DNA of 64,000 bases from positions 1 to 64,000 of the forward strand of contig NZ_JBFNXW010000003.1 in NCBI RefSeq assembly GCF_040811775.1, written 5' to 3'. Position 1 is the first letter of the stretch. The number at the start of each line of letters is the position of its first letter. Shown here one piece after another: positions 54,770 to 63,764 of the stretch. The translations under genes were made by a program, and so were the position numbers. The DNA comes from Balneola sp. MJW-20. Lineage in GTDB: Bacteria > Bacteroidota > Rhodothermia > Balneolales > Balneolaceae. A model generated the notes under the pieces. That model was given only the letters and a program-made list of their open reading frames with translations, searched no databases and was not told the DNA's origin.

Positions 54770-54842
54770 CGTAAAATCGAATTAAGGTTTTGGGTCATCA
54801 GATATTCATCAAAAAAGACAAACGGGAGATCCTGCTAAAGGA

Positions 54843-55190
54843 TTACCGTGTTTCTTTTTCCTGAATTCTGGCAGCCTTACCACGACGAGAGCGCAGATAG
54901 AACAGCTTGGATCTTCTGACTTTACCTTTTCTTTTTACATCGATCTTTGCAATAAACGGAGAGTTAAGCGGGAAAATACGCTCTACTCCAACGTTATTAC
55001 TCATCTTGCGAACAGTAAAGGTTTTATTAGGACCGCTTCCTCTTTCAGAGATCACAACACCTTCGTATTGCTGAATACGCTCCTTTTCACCCTCACGCAC
55101 ACGATAGTGCACATTTACAGTATCACCTGCTGTGAAATGAGGAATGTCCTCATTGATCAGGGTTTGTTCAACAAGTTTTAACTTATCCAT
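54843..55190 (-). CDS. rplS: 50S ribosomal protein L19
   Basis: A 115-residue protein at the 30S-50S interface. Family blocks are [30 protein letters not shown] and the basic C-terminus [20 protein letters not shown]. It is last in ffh-rpsP-rimM-trmD-rplS, a common bacterial order. Confidence 0.97.
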   Translation of the reverse strand: MDKLKLVEQTLINEDIPHFTAGDTVNVHYRVREGEKERIQQYEGVVISERGSGPNKTFTVRKMSNNVGVERIFPLNSPFIAKIDVKRKGKVRRSKLFYLRSRRGKAARIQEKETR

Positions 55191-55225
55191 TTTTCTGATG
55201 TTTGAAACCGCATCTGCGGCTGTTA

Positions 55226-55921
55226 TTAATGTTCTTTCTTAAACTTTTTATATAAATCTTCTCTTCGTTCTTTGGTACGCTTCAGAGACTGCTCTCTTTT
55301 CCATTGGGTGACTTTCTTAGGATCACCCGATAATAAAACCTCCGGTACTTTCAATCCTTTGAAAGTATTGGGACGTGTGTAAACCGGGGCGTCCAGCAAA
55401 CCATCCTGGAAAGAATCATCCAGTGCGCTGGCAGAGTCACCCATTGCTCCGGGAATCAGACGAACAATAGCATCCGCAATAACCATGGCTGGTAACTCGC
55501 CTCCGGACAACACATAATCACCAATAGAATATTCTGAGGTTATCAGTGCGTCTCTGACTCTCTGATCAACACCCTTATAGTGTCCGCAAAGAATGATAAT
55601 ATTCTTTTTCAGTGAAAGGGTGTTCGCATCGGCCTGATCAAATACCTTACCGTCAGGGGCAGTGAAAATGATCTCATCATATTCACGCTCATCTGTAAGC
55701 ATTTCGATGCAGCTGAATATTGGCTGGGCAGTCAGCACCATTCCGGCGCCACCTCCATAAGGGTAATCATCGATTTTATTGTGTTTATCTTCAGTATGAT
55801 CTCTCAGGTCATGAATGTGGATCTCAACCAGATCTTTATCGATAGCATTTTTAACAATGCTGTGATCAAGTGGACCCTGTAATAAAGCGGGTACAGCTGA
55901 TATTATATCGATTCTCATCAT
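55226..55921 (-). CDS. trmD: tRNA (guanine-N1)-methyltransferase
   Basis: TrmD methylates G37 of tRNAs reading CNN codons, which prevents frameshifting. The 231 residues have the knotted SPOUT fold with [23 protein letters not shown] and [12 protein letters not shown], where the knot binds AdoMet. Its ATG overlaps the rimM stop by four bases. Confidence 0.97.
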   Translation of the reverse strand: MMRIDIISAVPALLQGPLDHSIVKNAIDKDLVEIHIHDLRDHTEDKHNKIDDYPYGGGAGMVLTAQPIFSCIEMLTDEREYDEIIFTAPDGKVFDQADANTLSLKKNIIILCGHYKGVDQRVRDALITSEYSIGDYVLSGGELPAMVIADAIVRLIPGAMGDSASALDDSFQDGLLDAPVYTRPNTFKGLKVPEVLLSGDPKKVTQWKREQSLKRTKERREDLYKKFKKEH

Positions 55922-56445
55922 AATCCTTCGAGTTCATCAAGATTAATACAATAGATGAAACCTTCATCAACATCTTCTATAAAATGATCAACATAAGGTA
56001 TCATCAGACTTCCTTCCGGAGAACTGACCTGCAATATCGGGTGAGCGGGACTCAGGATGACATCAGTCACCAATCCAACAGAGTTATCATTTTGATCGAT
56101 CACTTCGCAATCGATCAGTTCATCAAACTCTGAATCCGTTTCACTTAACAGTACCGGTACATGCTTGCTTTCAACAAAGATCGCATGATCTTTTATCCGG
56201 TCTGCCGCGCTGCGATCAGAGATATTTTCAAATTGTACAAAGAACAAATCAGGAGAACTGACATCCGGCCGGCATTCCTGCAATCGTACCGGATAGAGGT
56301 CTCCCCTATCATTACGAAGGTAAAACAGGTCGATTGAAGAAAGGATCTCGGCATTCACACTTTCAAACTGAGCCTTAACCATTCCGGTCAGGCCGTGTGA
56401 ACGTACAATTCGCCCTACTTCAGTGAAGTCCTGTCCCCGATCCAT
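55918..56445 (-). CDS. rimM: 16S rRNA processing protein RimM
   Basis: RimM binds S19 in the 30S head and helps 16S rRNA maturation. The 175 residues include EVGRIVRSHGLTGMVK (family start) and a PRC-barrel C-terminal domain (about 95-170) ending HPILQVSSPEGSLMIPYVDHF. It is coupled to trmD and follows rpsP. Confidence 0.93.
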   Translation of the reverse strand: MDRGQDFTEVGRIVRSHGLTGMVKAQFESVNAEILSSIDLFYLRNDRGDLYPVRLQECRPDVSSPDLFFVQFENISDRSAADRIKDHAIFVESKHVPVLLSETDSEFDELIDCEVIDQNDNSVGLVTDVILSPAHPILQVSSPEGSLMIPYVDHFIEDVDEGFIYCINLDELEGL

Positions 56446-56465
56446 GATCAGAATCGGATAATCAA

Positions 56466-57347
56466 TTAACCTTCTTGCTTACTTTCCCAGGCTCGCTGAA
56501 CCGTAACACGGTCTTCGTCCTCAGGAACAAATCCTTTAAGGTCAGCCAGATCAGTATTATTAATATGATCGATAGCTTCCTTTGCAGTCATATCGGTAGA
56601 AACCTGTCCGGGTGCTTCTGCTTTTTCTTCTTCGGCAGGAGCTTCTTCTTCTGTAGTTTCTTCCTCTTCGGCAGCAGCCTCAGTTTCTTCCTCTGAAGGG
56701 GCTTCTTCTTCAGCTTCCTCTGCAGTTTCAGTTTCTGCTTCTTCAGCTGATTCTTCTACTGCTTCCGGCTCATCTGCTACTTCTTCTTCAGCAACAGCTT
56801 CCATTTCTTCTGCTTCTGCAGTCTCTTCAGCAGGAGCTTCTTCTTCAGCTGATTCTTCTACTGCTTCTGCGGCAGCTTCCTCTTCAGCCTCTTCAGCAGC
56901 GGCTTCTGCTTCTACTTCAGCTGCGGCTTTGGCAGCCTTTTCCTGAAGCTGTTTCTTATATTCTTTTTCTTCAGCGGCTAAGATCTCTTTTTGCTGTTCT
57001 TTTCTGGATACCTCAGAATCATCTTTGGATTCTCTGTAAGATCTCCATTCAGACAGTGCTTCTTCGATCTCTTCTTCGCTCTTACCCCACATCATGAGGT
57101 GGCGCTTATATAGAAGGCCTTCGCGTCTTAATATTTTGCGTACAGTATCAGATGGCTGTGCACCGCTGTCTAACCAGTAAAAAATGCGTTCTTCATTCAG
57201 AACTACTTCTTTTTTCTCGGTTACATTGTCGTAACGCCCGATCTGTTCGATGATTCGGCCGTCTCTTGGTGAGCGGCTGTCTGCAACAACGATATGATAT
57301 ACGGGGCGCTTTTTACGTCCTTTGCGTTGAAGTCTAATTCTTAACAA
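56466..57347 (-). CDS. rpsP: 30S ribosomal protein S16 with long acidic C-terminal tail
   Basis: Residues 1-85 are an ordinary S16 (VKIRL-type start MLRIRLQRKGRKKRPVYHIV, then RDGRIIEQIGRYD and LDSGAQPSDTVRKIL), which binds 16S rRNA and stabilises the 30S body. Residues 86-140 are charged helix. Residues about 140-245 are almost only Ala and Glu. The last about 45 residues (250-293) form a separate compact-looking unit with KGFVPEDEDRVTVQRAWESK. The total of 293 is over three times the usual 80-90. Tails on S16 occur in this phylum group, but this one is very long. Confidence 0.93.
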   Translation of the reverse strand: MLRIRLQRKGRKKRPVYHIVVADSRSPRDGRIIEQIGRYDNVTEKKEVVLNEERIFYWLDSGAQPSDTVRKILRREGLLYKRHLMMWGKSEEEIEEALSEWRSYRESKDDSEVSRKEQQKEILAAEEKEYKKQLQEKAAKAAAEVEAEAAAEEAEEEAAAEAVEESAEEEAPAEETAEAEEMEAVAEEEVADEPEAVEESAEEAETETAEEAEEEAPSEEETEAAAEEEETTEEEAPAEEEKAEAPGQVSTDMTAKEAIDHINNTDLADLKGFVPEDEDRVTVQRAWESKQEG

Positions 57348-57379
57348 TGATGTTCTCCGTTGGATTTAGTTGTCAAATT

Positions 57380-58720
57380 CTATCGGCCTATCGGCAGATT
57401 TTTTAAACCTTGAAGAGCACGTCCCATTTTTCCCATTTTGGACATGGTCTTCATCATTTTTTTCATTTGTTCAAACTGTTTCATGAGTTCATTGATCTCA
57501 CGAACAGTTGTTCCGGAACCTTTGGCTATACGTCGTCTTCGACTTCCGTTTAGCACTTCCGGGTTCCTTCGTTCCTCCGGCGTCATTGACAAGATAATTG
57601 CTTCGATCGGCTTGAACGCGTCGTCGTCGATGTCTGCATTTTCAATTGCTTTGCTGGCGCCGGGTATCATAGATACAAGATCGGTGAAATCACCCATTTT
57701 CTTGATCTTCTGGATCTGATCCAGGAAGTCTTCGAGGTCGAATTTATCTGACCTGATCTTCTGTTGAAGCTTTTCAGCTTCCTGTGCATCAAATTCTTTC
57801 TGAGCTTTTTCAACAAGCGATACCACATCACCCATTCCGAGTATACGCTGAGCCATACGGTCAGGGTAGAATGGGGAGAGAGCATCCAGTTTTTCACCGG
57901 TGCTCACAAACTTGATGGGCTTATTCACTACCGATTTGATGGAAAGGGCGGCACCACCACGGGTGTCACCATCCAGCTTGGTAAGAACTACGCCATCATA
58001 ATTGATGCGCTCGTTAAACTCTTTCGCAGTGTTGACTGCATCCTGTCCGGTCATGGAGTCAACTACAAAGAGAATTTCATCAGGATTTACAGCCTTCTTT
58101 ATTTCGGCAACCTCATTCATCATCTCTTCGTCTACGTGTAATCGGCCTGCAGTATCAATGATTACGGTATCCAAAGCCAGACTTTTTGCCATCGAGACAG
58201 CCTCTTTGGCTACTCGTACAGCATCTTTCTGTTCAATAGAATAAACCGGCACATCAACTTGTTCTGCAAGGGTCTTAAGCTGGTCTACGGCAGCAGGGCG
58301 ATAAACATCGGCGGCAGCAAGAAGAGGATTCCTTTTATGCTCCTGCTTGAGGTAGCGGGCTAACTTTCCGGTAAAGGTAGTCTTACCCGAACCCTGTAAA
58401 CCTGCGATAAGGATCACAGTAGGCGGTGTCTGAGCAGTGGCGATCTCTTCTCGTTCTCCACCAAAGGTCTCGACCAGTTTGTCGAATACGATCTTGGTGA
58501 ACTGCTGACCTGGATTCACACTGGTCAGCACATCAGAGCCGAGCGCCTGCTCTTTGATTTCTGTAGTAAATTGACGGGCTACCTCATAGTTCACATCGGC
58601 ATCAAGTAAGGCACGGCGTATTTCGCGTACCGTCTCAGCGATGTTTACATCGGTAATACGTGCTTCGCCTTTCAGTGACTGAAAGGCTTTATCTAATTTT
58701 GATGATAAATCTTCAAACAT
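57380..58720 (-). CDS. ffh: Signal recognition particle protein Ffh
   Basis: Ffh binds 4.5S RNA and signal sequences of nascent membrane proteins and docks to FtsY (20415-21368). The 446 residues comprise the N domain, the G domain with P-loop GLQGSGKTTF (about 107), DTAGR and TKLDGDTRGGAAL, and the Met-rich M domain whose last part is FEQMKKMMKTMSKMGKMG. It opens the ffh-rpsP-rimM-trmD-rplS block on the minus strand. Confidence 0.97.
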   Translation of the reverse strand: MFEDLSSKLDKAFQSLKGEARITDVNIAETVREIRRALLDADVNYEVARQFTTEIKEQALGSDVLTSVNPGQQFTKIVFDKLVETFGGEREEIATAQTPPTVILIAGLQGSGKTTFTGKLARYLKQEHKRNPLLAAADVYRPAAVDQLKTLAEQVDVPVYSIEQKDAVRVAKEAVSMAKSLALDTVIIDTAGRLHVDEEMMNEVAEIKKAVNPDEILFVVDSMTGQDAVNTAKEFNERINYDGVVLTKLDGDTRGGAALSIKSVVNKPIKFVSTGEKLDALSPFYPDRMAQRILGMGDVVSLVEKAQKEFDAQEAEKLQQKIRSDKFDLEDFLDQIQKIKKMGDFTDLVSMIPGASKAIENADIDDDAFKPIEAIILSMTPEERRNPEVLNGSRRRRIAKGSGTTVREINELMKQFEQMKKMMKTMSKMGKMGRALQGLKNLPIGR

Positions 58721-59050
58721 GGTTACTACAGGATTTTCTCCGTTTCATACAGAGCCTGTAAAAATAGGGTTTATTGGGAGGCTTATCAACAGTGATGTGG
58801 ATAATTATTTGGGTTTAAAATCAAAGGTTCTACTAAAACCGATAATTTTTCGGAATTCATACACCGGGTTTCATTATATGAATAGAGAATAGGTAATATT
58901 ATGACAGGCAAGATACAGTGAAAATGACTGCAGCAGGAGTAAGAGGTAAAGAGTCTGAATCAGCTCCCGGATGTATGAATGATTGAGATCCCGCGTTTAG
59001 TTGTTATAAACGTAGATCACTACAGCAGAGCTATTCAATCGTGTGGTTTC
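58721..59050. other. Intergenic region with one DnaA-type box
   Basis: No gene seen. A single perfect TGTGGATAA lies at 58796-58804, which alone does not make an origin. It should contain the ffh operon promoter. Confidence 0.4.
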
Positions 59051-59434
59051 TTAGCTTTGAGGGTTATCCGGATTAAAAAACCTGGGCTCTCTCCATTCGA
59101 TGATCGTGGCTCTTAAAACAGCCATATACACGACCCATATCATCAGACCGGTTCCTAAAAATATGTAATAAAGTCCCATTGAACTTATGAAGAGCAGAGC
59201 TGATAAAATGGGGCAAAGGGCCAGCACGATAAAAGTGATCAACCAGCCGTATTTACTGAGTTTGTAAAGAGAGTACATCACTAAAGGAGTCATTAAAACG
59301 GAAAATAAGACCCCATACATACCATATACCCCATGAAAGAGAAATCCTGCAGCCGGCATCTTATCCTCAATATCATGATTCATGATCTTTTCAAGCCGGT
59401 CCAGATCTGGATTATTCTTATAAATTTTCTTCAA
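59051..59434 (-). CDS. Small membrane protein of unknown function
   Basis: A 127-residue protein with three hydrophobic segments (about 35-57, 66-86, 88-108) and charged ends. No domain recognised. It is a lone gene between the ffh block and an intergenic repeat region. Confidence 0.55.
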   Translation of the reverse strand: MKKIYKNNPDLDRLEKIMNHDIEDKMPAAGFLFHGVYGMYGVLFSVLMTPLVMYSLYKLSKYGWLITFIVLALCPILSALLFISSMGLYYIFLGTGLMIWVVYMAVLRATIIEWREPRFFNPDNPQS

Positions 59435-59480
59435 ATTTAAGTGATGTTAACTCAATTACTTATATCAGAATATTGTAATT

Positions 59481-59533
59481 AAAGGCAAAAGGCAAAAGGC
59501 AAAAGGCAAAAGGCAAAAGGCAAAAGGCAAAAG
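59481..59533. repeat. Short tandem repeat, 7-bp unit
   Basis: Seven perfect copies of GGCAAAA in a row, with a partial copy at each end. The array is non-coding and is a good candidate for copy-number variation between strains. Confidence 0.95.
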
Positions 59534-59857
59534 AGGGTATGAAACTTTTCTAAACCCGGGCTTTGATCTGCGAGCTTCCCCTTCAGGAAGGGGATTTAGA
59601 TGTGGGTTGAAATGGCACTCTGCACCTGCTTATCCAGTAGCTCCGTGGCCGGATGTTAGTCCAAGGCCCTCCTTCGGTTAATTCAGGCTCGAACTTGAAA
59701 GTTGAGCGCCTGCCTGTTGGCAGGCCGTTTGACATCCTCTGTGCAGATCAATGCACCTTAGGAGTAGCGAGCGCTTACCCTAAACTATCCCCTGTCTTTT
59801 TACCTCAATTATCGTGAATTTCCCGCAGATCATTTTTTAACCAAGAAAAATTTACTG
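59534..59857. other. Intergenic region with hairpins
   Basis: Between the tandem array and fabI there is no gene. Two stems are visible: CCCCTTC-AG-GAAGGGG and GCCTGCC-TGTT-GGCAGGC. The higher G+C and hairpins suggest a dispersed intergenic repeat rather than a functional RNA. The fabI promoter should lie in the last 60 bases. Confidence 0.45.
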
Positions 59858-60688
59858 ATGAGCGAAGGTTACGGATTACTTAAAGGAAAGAAAGGAATTA
59901 TTTTCGGCGCATTAGATGACCGGAGTATTGCATGGCGTATAGCGCTGGCTTGTAAAAGAGAGGGGGCAGACTTTGTTCTGAGTAATGCTCCGATTGCTCT
60001 CCGCCTTGGTGCGCTGGATGCCCTGGGTGAAGAAACAGGAGCTCCGATCATTCCCTGCGATGTAACAAAGGATGATGAGATCGAAAGCCTCATGAGAAAA
60101 ACAAAAGAGGAGCTGGGTGGAGTAGACTTCATTCTGCATGCGATCGGGATGTCTCCAAACGTGCGTAAGAAGAAAGAGTATACCGACATTAACTATAACT
60201 GGTATCAGCAGACCCTGGATATATCTGCGGTATCCCTTCACCGTGTATTGCATCATGCTGAAAAGATGGATGTCCTTAATGATGGTGGTAGCGTGGTAGC
60301 CCTGTCTTATATAGGAGCACAGCGTATCTTTTCTAAGTACTCAGATATGAATGATGCTAAAGCACTGCTGGAAAGTATTGCCAGGAACTACGGTAGCAGG
60401 CTGGCTAAGCGGGGAATTCGCGTTAATACCGTTTCTCAGGCACCAACCAAGACTTCTGCCGGTACCGGTATCAAGGGTTTTGACGGAATGTTCACTTTTG
60501 CAGAAAAGATCGCGCCAATGGGGAACCCATCCGCAGATGAGTGTGCTGATTATTGCATCACCCTTTTCTCTGATCTTACCAGAAAAGTGACCATGCAGAA
60601 CCTCTACCATGACGGCGGGTTTGTAACAGCGGGTATCTCAGAAGAGATGATCGATGACCTGGCTAAACTATATTCCGATGAAGACTAA
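59858..60688 (+). CDS. fabI: Enoyl-ACP reductase (NADH), FabI type
   Basis: FabI reduces trans-2-enoyl-ACP in the last step of each fatty acid elongation cycle. The 276 residues have the Rossmann start KGIIFGALDDRSIAW and the catalytic Y161-x6-K168 in SKYSDMNDAKALLE, the pattern of FabI rather than of ordinary SDRs. It is the likely triclosan target in this organism, by family knowledge. Confidence 0.94.
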   Translation: MSEGYGLLKGKKGIIFGALDDRSIAWRIALACKREGADFVLSNAPIALRLGALDALGEETGAPIIPCDVTKDDEIESLMRKTKEELGGVDFILHAIGMSPNVRKKKEYTDINYNWYQQTLDISAVSLHRVLHHAEKMDVLNDGGSVVALSYIGAQRIFSKYSDMNDAKALLESIARNYGSRLAKRGIRVNTVSQAPTKTSAGTGIKGFDGMFTFAEKIAPMGNPSADECADYCITLFSDLTRKVTMQNLYHDGGFVTAGISEEMIDDLAKLYSDED

Positions 60689-60698
60689 TATTTATTAA

Positions 60699-61271
60699 AT
60701 GCCTGATGTGATCCTTGGAATTGATCCCGGTTCGCGTAATACCGGATATGCTCTGCTTACGGAAGAAAACGGTAAGCTCAGGGCATTGCGGTGTGATGTA
60801 ATCAGGGTGGCAGATCTGGAGGATCACTCAGACCGGCTTCAGGAAATATATAATCGTATCAGGAAGATCATCCGGTCGAATAAACCAACTTCCTGTGCCG
60901 TGGAGACACCTATTTATGGAGTGGATCCGCTGGCAATGCTTAAACTGGGCCGGGCACAGGCCGCCGCCATGCTGGCGATCAAAGAAGAAGGTTTGCCGGT
61001 TGTGGAATATTATCCGAAAGTAGTGAAGAAGTCCATTACAGGGAACGGGAATGCCAGTAAAGAACAGGTAGCCTTCATGCTGAATAAAATGGTCTCTCTT
61101 CCGGATGAAAGATTATCTAACGATGCCACAGATGCCCTGGCAGTAGCCTGGTGTCATCTGATGAAGGGTTCGGGAATACCAGCCTCTAAAAAGAAAACTC
61201 ATCAGAACAGAAAGAAATCGGATTGGTCAGATTTTATTGCTGATAATCCTGACAGGATCAAGGGACTATGA
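60699..61271 (+). CDS. ruvC: Crossover junction endodeoxyribonuclease RuvC
   Basis: RuvC resolves Holliday junctions. The 190 residues contain the first catalytic acid D9 in LGIDPGSRNTGYA, E in AVETPIYG, and the final acids in SNDATDALAVAWCH. Its TGA overlaps the ruvA ATG by four bases. Confidence 0.96.
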   Translation: MPDVILGIDPGSRNTGYALLTEENGKLRALRCDVIRVADLEDHSDRLQEIYNRIRKIIRSNKPTSCAVETPIYGVDPLAMLKLGRAQAAAMLAIKEEGLPVVEYYPKVVKKSITGNGNASKEQVAFMLNKMVSLPDERLSNDATDALAVAWCHLMKGSGIPASKKKTHQNRKKSDWSDFIADNPDRIKGL

Positions 61272-61858
61272 TCGCATATCTCAAAGGACATGTAGAAGAG
61301 ATAAGAGAAGACGCAGTAATTCTGGATGTCAACAATATCGGTTATCGGGTAGAGGCATCTTCTACAACGCTTGATCAGGTACGGGACGCCGGATCTGAGA
61401 TCAAGCTGCTTATATATCATCACTTTACCGACAGTGACCAGCGCTTGTTCGGTTTTTTCACCCGAAATGAAAAGAACCTGTTTGAGAAACTCATCACCGT
61501 AAAAGGGGTCGGACCTAAATCCGGGCTTAATATTCTATCCGGGCTGCCTGCTGATCAGCTGATCCGTGCGATTACGGGTTCTCAGGCCTCTACCCTGTCG
61601 AAAGTACCCGGTATCGGTAAGAAAACGGCCGAACGCATCATTGTCGAACTAAAAGATAAGCTGGATGCACCGGAAACAGAATCCGGAGGACAACCACTCG
61701 TCGGTGGCGGGGTTACCGATGAAGCCATATCCGCTCTGGAGAGCCTTGGCTTCAAAAAAAGGGAAGCGGAAGCTGCAGTGCTGAAAGCACTGAAAGATTC
61801 TGACAGTTCTAATGCCTCGGAAGTGATCAAAAAGTCACTGAGCTTACTCAACAAATAG
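61268..61858 (+). CDS. ruvA: Holliday junction protein RuvA
   Basis: RuvA tetramers hold the four-way junction for RuvB. The 196 residues begin with an OB fold (MIAYLKGHVEEI), have paired helix-hairpin-helix motifs (VKGVGPKSGLNIL, VPGIGKKTAERIIVELKDK) and the flexible-linker-bound C-terminal domain (about 150-196) that contacts RuvB. Confidence 0.96.
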   Translation: MIAYLKGHVEEIREDAVILDVNNIGYRVEASSTTLDQVRDAGSEIKLLIYHHFTDSDQRLFGFFTRNEKNLFEKLITVKGVGPKSGLNILSGLPADQLIRAITGSQASTLSKVPGIGKKTAERIIVELKDKLDAPETESGGQPLVGGGVTDEAISALESLGFKKREAEAAVLKALKDSDSSNASEVIKKSLSLLNK

Positions 61859-61947
61859 CGGCGTAACAGTTTCTTAATGTCACTCATTGTATATTATTCA
61901 GGTACATTACTATCATAAATTGATATCGTAAACCAAATCTGATTACC

Positions 61948-62625
61948 GTGGCTGAACAAACTATTCTGGTCGTTGATGATGAAAAAGACCTCCTTGACCT
62001 GATCGAGTACAATCTGAAAAAAGAAGGCTTCAAAGTCCTGAAAGCCGAGAATGGTGAGCAAGGTATAGAGAAGGCCAGAGAGCATAAACCGGATCTTGTT
62101 TTATTGGATATCATGATGCCTAAAATGGATGGTCTGGAAGCAGTTGAGATCATGCGTAAAGATGATGACCTCAGGAATATTCCGATCATTTTTCTGACTG
62201 CCCGAAGTGATGAAAAAACGGAAGTGGAAGGACTGGACAAGGGCGGCGATGATTATATAACCAAACCCATAAGTACAACTAAGCTGATATCCAGGATAAA
62301 AGCGGTGATGCGACGCTTTGAGGATATAGAGGAATCCGTGAACAAACTGGAAGTGCACGACCTCATGATCGACAAAGATCGCTACATCGTAAGCAGGGGC
62401 GAAGAAGAGTTTCAGCTTCCCCGAAAAGAATTCGAACTTTTGTTCTACCTTGCCAGCCGTAAAGGCAAAGTTCTGGATCGCCAGACATTGTTGAACAAGG
62501 TCTGGGGAGATAATATCTATGTAGTAGATCGTACCGTGGATGTGCATGTGAGAAAGATCCGTGAAAAACTGGGGGATCATTACATTGAGACCGTAAAAGG
62601 AGTCGGTTACCGGTTCAAAGAATGA
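61948..62625 (+). CDS. OmpR/PhoB family response regulator
   Basis: A 225-residue regulator starting at GTG 61948. The receiver has D10/D11 and phosphoacceptor D54 (LVLLDIMMPKMDG), with T in LTARS and K in YITKP. The C-terminal winged helix (about 130-225) ends KGVGYRFKE. The kinase gene starts inside its stop codon. Similarity to PhoB/PhoP suggests phosphate control, but no pho genes are nearby. Confidence 0.93.
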   Translation: MAEQTILVVDDEKDLLDLIEYNLKKEGFKVLKAENGEQGIEKAREHKPDLVLLDIMMPKMDGLEAVEIMRKDDDLRNIPIIFLTARSDEKTEVEGLDKGGDDYITKPISTTKLISRIKAVMRRFEDIEESVNKLEVHDLMIDKDRYIVSRGEEEFQLPRKEFELLFYLASRKGKVLDRQTLLNKVWGDNIYVVDRTVDVHVRKIREKLGDHYIETVKGVGYRFKE

Positions 62626-63704
62626 GTAAAAAGAATAAGAGATCCTGGAATTTGTACAAGTTAGGCCTGCGAACGGCTTTTTTTACCTCTCTGATCAGTT
62701 CAGCTCTGATATTTTTATTGATCTGGATTGGCCTGGATACAGGTATTTATGAATCGGGAACCTATGGAGTTCTTACCCTTCCGATATTTTTCATAATTGC
62801 CTATACGGTCAATTATCGCATGACTTACCGCCGCCTTGAGATGCTTGAAAGGGTCTCAAAGAATATCGCACGGAAAAGGTTTAAAGAATACGATGATGTT
62901 ACCACACGCCACAATGACGAACTGGATTACCTGATCAAACAGGCTGCCAAATCAAGCCGAACCATAGAAAGAGAAATACAGCGGCTTAACAGGATCGAAA
63001 ACTATAGAAAGGAATTTATTGGTGATATTTCACATGAGCTTAAGACACCGGTATTCGCCATTCAGGGGTTTATTGAAACCCTTTTAAACGGTGCTTTGGA
63101 AGACGAAGAGGTGAATCGTGATTTTCTCCGTAAAGCAATGAGAAATGTGAACCGACTGATCTATCTCACGAAAGACCTTATGGAGATCTCAAAACTGGAA
63201 ACAGGAGAACTTAAATCCGAGATCGAAGAGGTCTACCTTTATGAAGTGTTGCACGATATACTGGAAAGTTTACAGTATAAAGCTGAAAAAGAACGCATAG
63301 AGCTTATTGTTAATGATTTTGACCGCAATATCTGCGTAAAGGCTGACAAGAATCAGGTTAAGCAGGTATTGATCAACCTGATCGAGAATGCCATTAAGTA
63401 CAATACCCCCGGAGGTAAAGTTGAGGTTACCGTAAAGTCTGAACCCACTAACCCGGACCGGGTTTTTGTAGAAGTTAAGGATACCGGTATCGGGATAGAT
63501 GAAAAGGATATCCCAAGGGTAACTGAAAGGTTTTTCCGGGTGGATAAATCCCGATCAAGAGAACGAGGAGGTACGGGACTTGGCCTGGCTATTGTAAAAC
63601 ATATCCTCGAAGCTCACGGAGAAAAATTCATGATCCAGAGCGCCCCGAATGTTGGATCGACCTTTACCTTTACGTTGCGGAGAGCGGACGTTCATGCGTT
63701 ATAA
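62622..63704 (+). CDS. Sensor histidine kinase, PhoR-like
   Basis: A 360-residue kinase with two membrane helices (about 18-38 and 49-65) and a short extracytoplasmic loop. HisKA has H138 in GDISHELKTPV; the HATPase domain shows the N-box LINLIENAIKYN, G1 VKDTGIGIDEKD and G2 GGTGLGLAI. The loop between the helices is too small for a ligand domain, so sensing may be through the membrane or partners. It is coupled to the response regulator by a 4-base overlap. Confidence 0.93.
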   Translation: MSKKNKRSWNLYKLGLRTAFFTSLISSALIFLLIWIGLDTGIYESGTYGVLTLPIFFIIAYTVNYRMTYRRLEMLERVSKNIARKRFKEYDDVTTRHNDELDYLIKQAAKSSRTIEREIQRLNRIENYRKEFIGDISHELKTPVFAIQGFIETLLNGALEDEEVNRDFLRKAMRNVNRLIYLTKDLMEISKLETGELKSEIEEVYLYEVLHDILESLQYKAEKERIELIVNDFDRNICVKADKNQVKQVLINLIENAIKYNTPGGKVEVTVKSEPTNPDRVFVEVKDTGIGIDEKDIPRVTERFFRVDKSRSRERGGTGLGLAIVKHILEAHGEKFMIQSAPNVGSTFTFTLRRADVHAL

Positions 63705-63764
63705 TTTATGCGCTAACTTTGTACCTTTCCTGCACCTAATTTAATTCCTAAATCAAATATTACC

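Noticed and set aside
58796..58804. Second origin
   Set aside because: Only one perfect DnaA-type box, without clustering.
59481..59533. CRISPR array
   Set aside because: The unit is 7 bp with no spacers; it is a simple tandem repeat. No CRISPR or cas gene was seen in the window.
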